This document shows, in pieces, positions 16,497 to 24,264 of a DNA stretch of 44,842 nt (its first letter is position 1; each line of letters begins with the position of its first letter). The DNA comes from an uncultured Ruminococcus sp. (GTDB lineage: Bacteria; Bacillota; Clostridia; Oscillospirales; Acutalibacteraceae). A program made the position numbers and the translations under genes. The stretch spans positions 1 through 44,842 of the forward strand of contig CACYSI010000036.1 of NCBI GenBank assembly GCA_902776975.1, read 5' to 3'. The notes below the pieces were generated by a model that saw nothing but the letters and a program-made list of their open reading frames with translations, was not told where the DNA came from and ran no database searches.

Positions 16497-17504
16497 ATGT
16501 ACAGACAAATAGGGAATATAGTGTTCGAAAAACAGCCGTCAATAATATCTTATGCCTCTGTTGCGGGAGGAAAGGAGTCCGAAGGTCCGCTCAAAAACAG
16601 CTTTGACTATATTTTTTCAGATAGTTATGCCGGGCAAAATACCTTTGAACAGGCTGAGAGCGTGTTTACCGGCAGGGCAGTAGAAATAGCCATGGATAAG
16701 GCTGATATGCGTCCGATTGATATTGACACGGCTTTTTGCGGAGACTTGCTCAACCAGTGCATAGCCTCTAGCTTTGCGATGCGTAGATACGGTGTGCGTT
16801 ACGCAGGTATATACGGAGCCTGTTCGACAATGGGCTTGGGTCTGATAATGGCGGCGATCTCTGTTGAGAGCGGTGCTTCGGGGCGTGCTTTGAGCGCAGC
16901 TTCGTCGCATTATTGCACAGCAGAGAGGCAATATCGCTTTCCGCTCGAATACGGCTCACAGCGTCCCCCGACAGCTCAGTGGACGGTTACAGCAGCGGGA
17001 GCCTGTATCGTAGCAGATGATCCGAAGGACATCTCGGCGCCGTACATCTCCGCAGCCAGATTAGGCAGGATAATCGACTTCGGGATCAAAGATCAAAATA
17101 ATATGGGCGCCGCCATGGCACCTGCTGCGGCGGACACCATATATGGGTTCTTTCGGGATTCGGGGACGGGTCCGAGTGACTATGACCGCATTTTTACGGG
17201 CGATCTCGGTCGGATCGGCTCACGCTTGCTGCGCGATCTGCTCGCTGAGAGAGGCATAGATATAGATGATCGGCACAGCGACTGCGGAGTGATGATATTT
17301 GACGAGAGCCAGGATGTACACGCAGGCGGATCGGGCTGCGGATGCTGCGCGTCAGTGCTGTGCGGCAAGATCCTCGGCGATATGGCTCGTGAAGAGTATC
17401 ATAACATCCTCTTTGTGCCTACAGGCGCTCTGCTCAGCCCAACTACCGTGATGCAGAAGCAGACCATCCCGTCTGTTGCCCACCTCGTGAATATCAGGAT
17501 CTGA
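16497..17504 (+). CDS. spoVAD: Stage V sporulation protein AD
   Basis: A 335-residue thiolase-fold protein matching SpoVAD (338 residues in Bacillus subtilis), the dipicolinic-acid-binding subunit of the SpoVA channel that loads Ca-DPA into the developing spore. Typical stretches are ASVAGGKESEGPL, FCGDLLNQCIASSFAMR, YGACSTMGLGL and SSHYCTAERQYRFPLEYG. Start at 16497 was chosen because GGAAAGGAG is 6 bp upstream and MYRQIGN gives the family length. Unusually there is no spoVAC or spoVAE beside it: the neighbours are a divergent CAP gene and a small unknown gene. Confidence 0.9.
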   Translation: MYRQIGNIVFEKQPSIISYASVAGGKESEGPLKNSFDYIFSDSYAGQNTFEQAESVFTGRAVEIAMDKADMRPIDIDTAFCGDLLNQCIASSFAMRRYGVRYAGIYGACSTMGLGLIMAAISVESGASGRALSAASSHYCTAERQYRFPLEYGSQRPPTAQWTVTAAGACIVADDPKDISAPYISAARLGRIIDFGIKDQNNMGAAMAPAAADTIYGFFRDSGTGPSDYDRIFTGDLGRIGSRLLRDLLAERGIDIDDRHSDCGVMIFDESQDVHAGGSGCGCCASVLCGKILGDMAREEYHNILFVPTGALLSPTTVMQKQTIPSVAHLVNIRI

Positions 17505-17542
17505 TATGATACTTTTATGATCTGCAGATAATCAAACCGTAT

Positions 17543-17575
17543 AGCAGTCCGGCGAAGGTCGGACTGCTTTGCTTG
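17543..17575 (+). terminator. Terminator after spoVAD
   Basis: AGCAGTCCG and CGGACTGCT pair around an 8-nt loop and are followed by the T-rich TTGCTTGCG. Confidence 0.7.
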
Positions 17576-17683
17576 CGTTTACTTTTACAAACAAGTGTCG
17601 GCGCGCTGCTCAAAGTCCCGTTTATTGTCATAATGCTCTGCTATAATGATATCAATGAATCAATACAGGTGAGGAGAATGACT

Positions 17684-17950
17684 ATGAAAAACGTTAACGG
17701 ATACGGGATTATGAACGATGATAGGAGCTTTATCGACGCGGCGCGTGAGGAGACCGAGTCTCTGAGAGACATCAGAGTAATGCGAGCCGAGCGCGGTGAG
17801 CGAGGCTGGAGACTGAAGTATGTGGCGCTGGACGATGACTATCCTGTCGCAGCTATCGAGCGCAGGCTCAGCCGTCTTGCGGGCGAGGCTGTTAGGATGA
17901 TAAATCTGCACTATGACTTTGATACCACCGCGAGACTGCTGTATGCTTAA
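17684..17950 (+). CDS. Small protein of unknown function (88 aa)
   Basis: An 88-residue soluble protein rich in Arg, Glu and Asp, beginning MKNVNGYGIMNDDRSF. I do not recognise it. GAGGAG lies 7 bp before ATG 17684; the ATG at 17678 is too close to the RBS. A -10-like TATAAT is about 40 bp upstream, without a good -35. It stands alone between spoVAD and the fourth dockerin gene. Predicted mostly helical in its second half (AAIERRLSRLAGEAVRMI). Both flanking genes are on the same strand. Confidence 0.6.
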   Translation: MKNVNGYGIMNDDRSFIDAAREETESLRDIRVMRAERGERGWRLKYVALDDDYPVAAIERRLSRLAGEAVRMINLHYDFDTTARLLYA

Positions 17951-18007
17951 GAAGTCTTTAGATATAGTGCATAAATGACGTTATGATTATTTGTAACGCA
18001 TTACTAA

Positions 18008-18036
18008 TGGATATACTCAGGCTGTTGTGATATAAT
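18008..18036 (+). promoter_or_regulatory. Probable promoter of the fourth dockerin gene
   Basis: TATAAT at 18031-18036, with TGGATA (18008-18013) at a 17-bp spacing, a weak -35 match. It lies 50 bp before the ATG. Confidence 0.45.
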
Positions 18037-18086
18037 TAAACAGTAAGCAAATCGGAATAAACTCGCAATACCCAAAGGAGGAAAAC

Positions 18087-20018
18087 ATGAGTAATTCTAA
18101 GAAGCTTTTATGTGTGCTGCTGAGCCTTATAATGGTTCTCAGCGTATTCACGGTCGCGGCTGTGCCCGCAGGAGCTTACAGCTCCGACGGCGACTACTCC
18201 GAGACGTCATCCGATGACGGAGTGATCTATTTTGACGCTGCTTCGGCAGGTTGGTCAGGCGCAAGTTGGATATCGTTCTACATTTACGATCTCAGCAACT
18301 ATGAAAGCGTTACCGTATGGGGTTCAAAAAATAAGTCTTTTACCACCCACGACGGTGATATTTGGGCGTTCAACGCGGAGGAAGCCGGCGTACTGTTAGG
18401 TCACGAGTACGGTATCATCTTTGAGAATCTCGATACAACCGCTCAGACCGCTGACCTGCTCTTCAACTCATCTTGCTTTGGCGATACCGCTTATGTTCCC
18501 GATCCCTATTACATGTACGAGAACGCGGTAGACTCCAACAAGAAGAGCATGGTCGCAAGATGGAAGAATTCTTCCTACGGTCCGATCAAGCAGATCACTT
18601 CTCTCGGTAACGTTATAGGCGAGACTATCCCAAGCACAACCTCTGCTTATCAGATGATGGTCAACTTCCTCGCCAGCAAGGGTTCTCAGAGCCTTACAAC
18701 CGCACTGTACTTTAACGGCAAAGACGCTCAGACTACTATCGACGATACAGCTAAGGCTCTCGGGTTGGACAAGGACGACGTAGAGCAGGCAATCAAAGAA
18801 GCAAAGGATACCGGCGCTAATGACGGCAGTGGAGATAGGACAGATTGGTCTAACAATTGGAGTGAATCCAGGTCCACTTTGCCCGGAGGTTCAGATAGCT
18901 CAGGCGGTCATGATCCGAGCGATATACCTACAGGAAAGAGTAAAATGCTTAACTTTTATGTGCCGACTTCGGAGTGGCATGATTTTGAAAAAATCGGCTT
19001 CTATATCTATGAGATCGGCGGCGAAGAGTTTATCCCTTGGGGCTCAAAGAGGATGTATAACAGTGAAGAGACAAGCCCCGGAGTATGGTCATTTGATCTT
19101 GGAAACGCGGGGATCGTTCTTGAAGACAGCAAGGCATACGGTATCATATTTGTTAATAAGGAGACCAAGGCTCAGACAGCGCCGTTGCTTTTAGACTCTT
19201 CTTGTATGGGGGATACCGCTTACTGTAACGGTGCCAGACAGGAAAATGAGTTTGACTGTAATAAATCATCCCTTGTAGCACGCTGGAAGAATAGCAGTCT
19301 CGGTCCCGTGAAGTGTATCACATCTATCGGTAACGTAGTAGGTGAGACTATACCGGCCAATACATCCGCATATGAGATGTTTGTAGATTTCTTGAAGAAC
19401 AAATTGAATAATGCCAGAGACTATAGTCGTATGAATGATCAGAAGTTGATTGATTATGTTGCCGGAGCGCTCTATCTGACTAAGGATGATGCATTTAAAG
19501 CTATCGCAGAGTCCGGAGTATACGGAATTGACTGGAGAGCTGATAAGTCCACTCTCTCGGATAAAGCTAAGGACGGCGTAAAGGTTAGCGGAAAGATAAC
19601 GAGTTATCTGAGCGACACCGACCCGATAAGCGTGCTGCTTATGCAGGACGGCAAGGTGAAAAAGAACGTCAACGTAAAGGGCAACTCCGCAGAGTATTCG
19701 TTTGATGATGTAGAAGCCGGTACTTATACCATGCTCGTTACGAAGAAGAATCATGTGAATCGTGAGTATACCATGACCGTAGCCGGCGCTGATGTAACCA
19801 AGGATGTAAAGCTCTGCCCCAAGGGTGACGTGAACGGCGACGGTGAGACAGACATCATGGACTGCTCGCTTGCTCAGCGCTACATCCGCGAGCTGACCGA
19901 TCTCGACCCGTATCAGATCGCCTGCGGCGACGTATCGGGCACAGGCGACGGTGAGCTGGATATACAGGATGTTTCGCGCATACTCAGACATATCAGAGAG
20001 CTTGCAATGCTGTACTGA
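18087..20018 (+). CDS. Secreted dockerin protein with two copies of an unrecognised 200-residue module
   Basis: A 643-residue secreted protein: signal peptide (1-30, cleavage after AGA); two tandem copies of the 200-residue module also found in the two large dockerin proteins (about 46-268 and 286-490); a beta-sandwich of carboxypeptidase-regulatory/CnaB type (about 498-575, VKVSGKITSYL to VTKDVKLC); and a C-terminal dockerin (582-641). The dockerin has DVNGDGETDIMDC and DVSGTGDGELDIQD with QRYIREL and LRHIREL helices, which differ from the QRY/QRH-L helices of the other dockerins here and may indicate another cohesin partner. The tandem module starts with YFDAxxxxW-type strands and contains the block WKNSSxGPxKxITSxGNVxGE. 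No catalytic motif was recognised. RBS AAAGGAGG. The carbohydrate-binding role is a guess from architecture. Confidence 0.75.
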   Translation: MSNSKKLLCVLLSLIMVLSVFTVAAVPAGAYSSDGDYSETSSDDGVIYFDAASAGWSGASWISFYIYDLSNYESVTVWGSKNKSFTTHDGDIWAFNAEEAGVLLGHEYGIIFENLDTTAQTADLLFNSSCFGDTAYVPDPYYMYENAVDSNKKSMVARWKNSSYGPIKQITSLGNVIGETIPSTTSAYQMMVNFLASKGSQSLTTALYFNGKDAQTTIDDTAKALGLDKDDVEQAIKEAKDTGANDGSGDRTDWSNNWSESRSTLPGGSDSSGGHDPSDIPTGKSKMLNFYVPTSEWHDFEKIGFYIYEIGGEEFIPWGSKRMYNSEETSPGVWSFDLGNAGIVLEDSKAYGIIFVNKETKAQTAPLLLDSSCMGDTAYCNGARQENEFDCNKSSLVARWKNSSLGPVKCITSIGNVVGETIPANTSAYEMFVDFLKNKLNNARDYSRMNDQKLIDYVAGALYLTKDDAFKAIAESGVYGIDWRADKSTLSDKAKDGVKVSGKITSYLSDTDPISVLLMQDGKVKKNVNVKGNSAEYSFDDVEAGTYTMLVTKKNHVNREYTMTVAGADVTKDVKLCPKGDVNGDGETDIMDCSLAQRYIRELTDLDPYQIACGDVSGTGDGELDIQDVSRILRHIRELAMLY

Positions 20019-20041
20019 TAATATTTTCTGACATATAACGC

Positions 20042-20077
20042 AACGGGACTGTGAAAACGCAGTCCCGTTAGTTTTTT
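20042..20077 (+). terminator. Terminator after the fourth dockerin gene
   Basis: AACGGGACTG and CAGTCCCGTT pair around an 8-nt loop, followed by AG and six T residues. Confidence 0.9.
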
Positions 20078-20098
20078 CGGTTGAGATTGCCGCGGGGA

Positions 20099-20160
20099 AC
20101 CCTCAGTCAGCTTCGCTGACAGCTCCCTGAGGATTGCGGAGCCTTTGGTCTCGCAATGAC
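20099..20160. repeat. Dispersed intergenic repeat (CCCTCAGTCAGC family), copy 1
   Basis: The pattern CCCTCAGTCAGC ... GCTGACAGCTC ... GGAGCCTTTGG ... GC(A/G)ATGAC is shared with 21987-22060. It contains nested inverted repeats (GTCAGC-TTC-GCTGAC inside CCTCAG...CTGAGG). Confidence 0.7.
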
Positions 20161-20196
20161 ATTGTAATTAATCAGTATTACCCAACATATAACAGC

Positions 20197-20225
20197 AACG
20201 CCCTGCGGTCATTCCGCAGGGCGTT
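20197..20225. repeat. Perfect 12-bp hairpin
   Basis: AACGCCCTGCGG and CCGCAGGGCGTT are perfectly complementary around TCATT. No T run follows on either strand, so it is not an obvious terminator; it is probably another repeat-type palindrome in this gene-free stretch. Confidence 0.6.
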
Positions 20226-20308
20226 AAGACTGTATAAACCTAATACTAATCCTTAATAAAAACCTTTATCATCTATTGCGCTATATTTCGTATAGCTTTG
20301 TTGGGCTC

Positions 20309-20333
20309 CTTGACAGGCGCCAGCCTGTCTGCG
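20309..20333. repeat. Dispersed 25-bp repeat, copy 2
   Basis: It matches 4-28 with one difference (CCTGTCTGCG against CCTGCCTGCG). Between about 20226 and 20579 no reading frame is convincing; the stretch is a mosaic of short repeats. Confidence 0.6.
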
Positions 20334-20360
20334 TCTCCGTCATCGCGAGTCTAAAGCGCT

Positions 20361-20479
20361 GTCATCCCGAGCTTGTCGAGGGATCTTTTGACGACTTGGT
20401 TTCGATAGATCATACCTGATAAGTATGGTAGAACCGAAAAGGAAGAACTTTAAGATCCTTCGACTTCGCTCAGGATGAC
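20361..20479. repeat. Inverted pair of GTCATCC-GGATCTT-type repeats
   Basis: The segment 20361-20387 (GTCATCCCGAGC ... GGGATCTT) is roughly the reverse complement of 20452-20479 (AAGATCCTTCGAC ... AGGATGAC). This resembles the widespread GTCATCCTGAGCGAAG-type intergenic palindromes of bacteria. About 64 bp of unrelated sequence lies between the arms. Confidence 0.65.
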
Positions 20480-20579
20480 GCTGTTGAATCTGTGTGATGC
20501 GAGTATCACGCTGTCAGCTCTCTGAACGATGACAAATAGAGAAAATATTGTTTTTCGATTGTGTGTTTTACACTATCTG

Positions 20580-21224
20580 TCAGATCAGCATACTCCGCAG
20601 ACGTAGCAGGATGCGCTTTTCGCGGCGGGATATCTGCACCTGAGTAGTGCCGAGGGCGCGGGCTGTCTCGGTCTGGGTCTTGCGCGCGAAGTAGCGCAGG
20701 GATATAAGGCGGCGGTCATCGCTGTCAAGGGTGACAAGCGCCTGTCTGAGCGAGAGCCTGTCCGTAAGGCTGTCCTCCTCTGATGGGACGGGGATATCTA
20801 CGCCGCCCTCTTCTTCGGTACCCGACAGCGAGAGAGCGGTCTGTGAGGCGCTCAGAGCCTCCGCCGCCTTGTACTCGTCTACACCGAGCTTTGCGGCAAG
20901 CTCGGATATAGGCATATCTCTGTCGTGATCGCTCCTGTAGCTGTCGCAGACAGCCCTCGCCTTGATGCTGAGCTCCTTTAGGGAGCGGCTGAGTTTGACC
21001 GTGCCCGAGCTGCGGAACAGTCCGCGTATCTCGCCGAGTATCACAGGCACCGCGTAGGTGGAGAGCTGAAAGCCCATATCGGGATCAAAGCGTCTTGCCG
21101 CCTTGACAAGCCCCTCGCACCCTGCCGCGTACAGCTCCTCGTACTCTATGCCGCGTCCCTCAAAGCGGTGGGCGCAGGCGTGTACCAGACGGAGGTTCTG
21201 TTCTATCAGCTCATTTCTGTCCAT
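20580..21224 (-). CDS. sigF: Forespore sigma factor SigF
   Basis: A 214-residue sigma-70-family protein, the last gene of the spoIIA operon. It directs early forespore transcription and is held inactive by SpoIIAB. Region 2 is clear (NLRLVHACAHRF, YEELYAAGCEGLVKAARRFDP and FSTYAVPVI-like LSTYAVPVILGEIRGLFR), followed by a region 3 with LSRSLKEL and a region 4 helix-turn-helix (QTETARALGTTQVQISRREKRIL). It is shorter than the 255 residues of Bacillus subtilis, mainly at the N-terminus. It could in principle be SigG, but the position behind spoIIAB fixes it as SigF. Its start overlaps the spoIIAB end by 14 bp, suggesting translational coupling. Confidence 0.93.
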   Translation of the reverse strand: MDRNELIEQNLRLVHACAHRFEGRGIEYEELYAAGCEGLVKAARRFDPDMGFQLSTYAVPVILGEIRGLFRSSGTVKLSRSLKELSIKARAVCDSYRSDHDRDMPISELAAKLGVDEYKAAEALSASQTALSLSGTEEEGGVDIPVPSEEDSLTDRLSLRQALVTLDSDDRRLISLRYFARKTQTETARALGTTQVQISRREKRILLRLRSMLI

Positions 21225-21654
21225 CTTCGGAGCGGGATATGAGCTTTTCGAGAGTCACGGTAGTACCCTTGCCTACGGTGGAGCGCACCTTGACCTTGTC
21301 GGTGAAGCTCTGCATGACGGCAAAGCCCAAGCCCGCCCTCTCGTCCGTCGAGGTGGTGTACAGCGGCTCCATAGCCTTGGCTATATCGGGTATGCCTATG
21401 CCGCGGTCGCGTATCTTGATTATCGCTCTGCCGGTATCGGTAAGCCGAGCCTCTATGTAAACCGTCCCGAAGGCGTCGGGGTAGGCGTGGACTATCGCGT
21501 TGGTGACCGCCTCGGACACGGCAGTCTTGACGTCGGCTATCTGAGCCACGGTTGGGTCGAGCGGCAGTAAGAAAGAGGCTACCGCCGAGCGGGCGAAGCT
21601 CTCGTTGACGCTCTTTGATATGAAGCTGAGCTTCATGCTGTTTACGGTCTTCAT
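21211..21654 (-). CDS. spoIIAB: Anti-sigma-F factor SpoIIAB (serine kinase)
   Basis: A 147-residue GHKL-fold ATPase/kinase that binds SigF and phosphorylates SpoIIAA. The N-box is in the segment KTAVSEAVTNAIVHAYPD and the G1 box is DRGIGIPDI, with the ATP-lid region beginning EPLYTTSTDERAGLGFAV and a TTVTLEK end. Length equals the family norm (about 146). Overlaps spoIIAA by 4 bp (ATGA) and sigF by 14 bp, in the standard spoIIAA-spoIIAB-sigF order. Confidence 0.95.
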   Translation of the reverse strand: MKTVNSMKLSFISKSVNESFARSAVASFLLPLDPTVAQIADVKTAVSEAVTNAIVHAYPDAFGTVYIEARLTDTGRAIIKIRDRGIGIPDIAKAMEPLYTTSTDERAGLGFAVMQSFTDKVKVRSTVGKGTTVTLEKLISRSEDGQK

Positions 21655-21953
21655 TTGATCACCCCTAAGCCTTCGAGTCCCGAGAGAGTAAAGATTTTTT
21701 TGAGCGACGGAGGGATATTGACTACCTCGAGCCTTCCTCCGAGCAGGGTTATCATGCGGTATCTGCCCATCACCAGCCCTATGCCCGATGAATCCATAAA
21801 GCTGACCGCGCCGTAGTCGAGGATGAGGCGGGCGGGTCTGCGGCTCTCACAGCAGGCGTCTATCTCGCCTCTCAGCGACGGAGCGATGTGGTGATCTATC
21901 TCGCCGTACAGCTTAGCCGTGACGGCGCCGTCTTGATATGTCAAGTCTACCAT
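21651..21953 (-). CDS. spoIIAA: Anti-anti-sigma factor SpoIIAA
   Basis: A 100-residue STAS-domain protein. When dephosphorylated it binds SpoIIAB and frees SigF. The phosphorylatable serine lies in the motif SFMDSSGIGLVMGRY (about residues 51-65), and the N-terminal GEIDHHIA strand-helix is typical. AAGGAGG lies 4 bp before the ATG. It is the first gene of the operon. No clear sigma-H promoter was found; a TATAAT-like sequence lies just upstream, next to a dispersed repeat. Confidence 0.95.
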   Translation of the reverse strand: MVDLTYQDGAVTAKLYGEIDHHIAPSLRGEIDACCESRRPARLILDYGAVSFMDSSGIGLVMGRYRMITLLGGRLEVVNIPPSLKKIFTLSGLEGLGVIK

Positions 21954-21986
21954 GTGACCTCCTTGATTATTTGAAATTATTATAAA

Positions 21987-22060
21987 ACCCTCAGTCAGCG
22001 GGACACAAGTGTCCGCTGACAGCTCTCTTAGAAAAGGGAGCCTTTGGATAGCGATGACAA
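21987..22060. repeat. Dispersed intergenic repeat (CCCTCAGTCAGC family), copy 2
   Basis: It shares its skeleton with 20099-20160. Here the central hairpin is AGCGGGACAC-AA-GTGTCCGCT. It lies in the spoIIA upstream region, so it may contribute -35 sequence to that operon. Confidence 0.65.
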
Positions 22061-22064
22061 TTTG

Positions 22065-22097
22065 AAAAAGCCTATCCCAATGATAATAGGATAGGCT
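22065..22097 (-). terminator. Terminator after folC
   Basis: On the minus strand AGCCTATCC pairs with GGATAGGCT around a roughly 11-nt loop, followed by TTTTTC. It is about 50 bp past the folC stop. Confidence 0.8.
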
Positions 22098-22144
22098 TAA
22101 ATAATGTGTTTTATTCTGTTGTCGGAAAAATACGGATGCTTTTA

Positions 22145-23437
22145 TTATTCGGCGGCTTTTGTTTGAGGTGCGGCTTTGTTGTTGATTATATAGGGACGAA
22201 GCTCCGAGGCTAAGTACAGCGAGCCGCAGATAAAGATATCGCCGCCGTATGTCAGCGCCTTGTCATATGCCTTTTGGGGCGAGTTTATGACCTCTATGCA
22301 GGGTGCTGTGCCGATGAGTCTCTCGGCGAGTTCTTCGGCAGGTAAGGCGCGGGGATTATCTATATCGGTGGCTATGATCCTGTCGAACAGTCCCTTAAGC
22401 AGATACAGCGAGGTGCTGTCCTTATCGGCGAGCATACCTATGATAAGCGTTTTTTCGCCGTCGGGATAAAAGGAGCGGACAGCCTCGGCAAAGGAGCTGA
22501 GTCCGTTGGGGTTATGCGCTCCGTCGAGCACTGTATCGGGAGCTTGACGGAGACGTTCGAATCTCGCGGGATGTTTGATCTCTATCAGTCCGTCGCGGAT
22601 GTTCCCGGGTGTGATGCTGAAGTCTCGCTCGGCGTTCAGCGCCTCGACGGCGGCTAAGGCGCATCTGAGATTGTCGATCTGGTGAGCGCCGACAAGGGGC
22701 AGGAGCATATCGGTACCGCGGTAGATAAGGCGCGTGCCGTCTGCGCCTGTCTCGGTGACTGTCAGCTCCGTGTCCTCGCCGCGGTACAGCTTGTTGTTCT
22801 TTTTTCGGGCTGTCGCCTCGATGACGGCGTACGCCTCTCTGCGCTGAGCGGCGGTCACGGTGACGCTGCCTTGCTTGATGATACCCGCCTTTTGAGCGGC
22901 TATCTCCTCTATGGTATCGCCTAAGACTGCTGTGTGGTCGAGATCGACGCGGGTGATTACCGAGCATAGGGGAGAGGGGATGAGGTTAGTGGAGTCGAGC
23001 AGTCCGCCCATGCCTACCTCGCAGACGATAACGTCGCAGCTGTGTCGCTTGAATATCCAAAAGCTCATCACGGTGAGCAGTTCAAACTCGGTGATGATTA
23101 CGCCGTCGGAGTTGAGTCTTTCGAGTATGGGCTTGAAGTGTTCGACAGCTTCGATAAGCTCGCCCCCGGATATCATCTCATTGTCTATCTGTATACGCTC
23201 CCTGAAGTCGGTGATGTATGGTGAGATGAACAGACCTGTCTTGTATCCCGCTTGCCTGAGAGCAGAGCTGAGAACGGCGCATACAGAGCCTTTGCCGTTA
23301 GTGCCCGCTACATGGATGAAGCTCTGATCGAGCACATCGGGCACAGCGTCAAAGAGCTTTTGTACTCTGTCGAGTCCGGGACGGGAGCCGAATTTGTCCA
23401 GCGAGTGTATGAAGTTGAGCGCTTGTTCGTAGTTCAT
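22145..23437 (-). CDS. folC: Folylpolyglutamate synthase / dihydrofolate synthase
   Basis: A 430-residue Mur-ligase-family enzyme that adds glutamate to folates, and in many bacteria also to dihydropteroate. The ATP-binding loop is HVAGTNGKGSVCAVLSSAL (from about residue 42), followed by GLFISPYITDFRERI and the EVGMGGLLDSTN block. Further on are ITRVDLDHTAVLGDT, the FERLRQAPDTVLDGAHNPNG region and the C-terminal domain. It overlaps rsmI by 4 bp (ATGA) and is the last gene of a trmN6-rsmI-folC run. Confidence 0.93.
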   Translation of the reverse strand: MNYEQALNFIHSLDKFGSRPGLDRVQKLFDAVPDVLDQSFIHVAGTNGKGSVCAVLSSALRQAGYKTGLFISPYITDFRERIQIDNEMISGGELIEAVEHFKPILERLNSDGVIITEFELLTVMSFWIFKRHSCDVIVCEVGMGGLLDSTNLIPSPLCSVITRVDLDHTAVLGDTIEEIAAQKAGIIKQGSVTVTAAQRREAYAVIEATARKKNNKLYRGEDTELTVTETGADGTRLIYRGTDMLLPLVGAHQIDNLRCALAAVEALNAERDFSITPGNIRDGLIEIKHPARFERLRQAPDTVLDGAHNPNGLSSFAEAVRSFYPDGEKTLIIGMLADKDSTSLYLLKGLFDRIIATDIDNPRALPAEELAERLIGTAPCIEVINSPQKAYDKALTYGGDIFICGSLYLASELRPYIINNKAAPQTKAAE

Positions 23438-24264
23438 ATCAGTTCCTTATATATATCGTTCTTTTTCAGTCCCGCCATGGCGGCGGCTTCTTTGGCGGCG
23501 TCTGTGGGACGCATACCGCCTTCGATCAGTTTTTTGGCATAGGCGACGGCTTCTTCGGGGGATATGTCGGAGGTCTGAGATTCTTTTTTGCCTTCGAGTA
23601 TCAGCACGATCTCGCCCTTGAGAGGTTCTTCGATATACTTTTCTGCCGCCTTAGAGGTAGTTGTGCGGATGATCTCTTCGTGGAGCTTGGTCAGCTCTCT
23701 TGCTATGGTCAGCCTGCGGTCACCGAAGTTATCATACAGATCTTTAAGGGTATTAGGCAGCTTATGAGGAGCCTCATAGAAGATCATCGTGCGCCTCTCC
23801 GAGCGCAGACTCTCGAGATGCTCCGAGCGGCTCTTTTTGTTTACGGACAAAAAGCCCTCAAAGGTGAATCTGCCTGTCTCGAGCCCCGATACCGCGAGAG
23901 CAGATATGACCGCGCTCGGACCGGGGACTACCACGGTGCGTATGCCCGCCTGCTCGCACTGACGGATGAGGTCTTCGCCGGGATCGGAGATGCAGGGCAT
24001 GCCCGCGTCGGTGACTACAGCGCAGTTTTCGCCCGCGAGTATACGGTCTATGATCCTCTCGCCCTTGTCGTGCTTATTGTGCTCAAAGTAGCTGACCATA
24101 GGCTTCTTGATGCCGAAGTGATTGAGCAGCTTGAGCGTTACCCGGGTATCTTCGGCGGCGATGAAATCTACCGAATCGAGGGTCTCTACCGCCCTCGGCG
24201 ACATATCGCCCATGTTGCCTATCGGCGTGCCGACTACATACAGTATCTTATCGTGATTATCCAT
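23434..24264 (-). CDS. rsmI: 16S rRNA 2'-O-ribose C1402 methyltransferase RsmI
   Basis: A 276-residue SAM-dependent tetrapyrrole-methylase-fold enzyme that methylates the 2'-OH of C1402 in 16S rRNA. Family signatures: VVGTPIGNMGDMSPRAVETL at the N-terminus, AAEDTRVTLKLLNHFGI, the VTDAGMPCISDPGEDLI loop and VVPGPSAVISALAVSGL. The C-terminal KxxKKNDIYKEL end is also usual. It overlaps both neighbours (8 bp with trmN6, 4 bp with folC). Confidence 0.95.
   Translation of the reverse strand: MDNHDKILYVVGTPIGNMGDMSPRAVETLDSVDFIAAEDTRVTLKLLNHFGIKKPMVSYFEHNKHDKGERIIDRILAGENCAVVTDAGMPCISDPGEDLIRQCEQAGIRTVVVPGPSAVISALAVSGLETGRFTFEGFLSVNKKSRSEHLESLRSERRTMIFYEAPHKLPNTLKDLYDNFGDRRLTIARELTKLHEEIIRTTTSKAAEKYIEEPLKGEIVLILEGKKESQTSDISPEEAVAYAKKLIEGGMRPTDAAKEAAAMAGLKKNDIYKELI

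Noticed and set aside
21954-21990. A sigma-H promoter for spoIIAA
   Set aside because: A TATAAT-like box exists near 21978, but no RnAGGAWWW-GAAT pattern was found at the right spacing. I could not support a sigma-H site.
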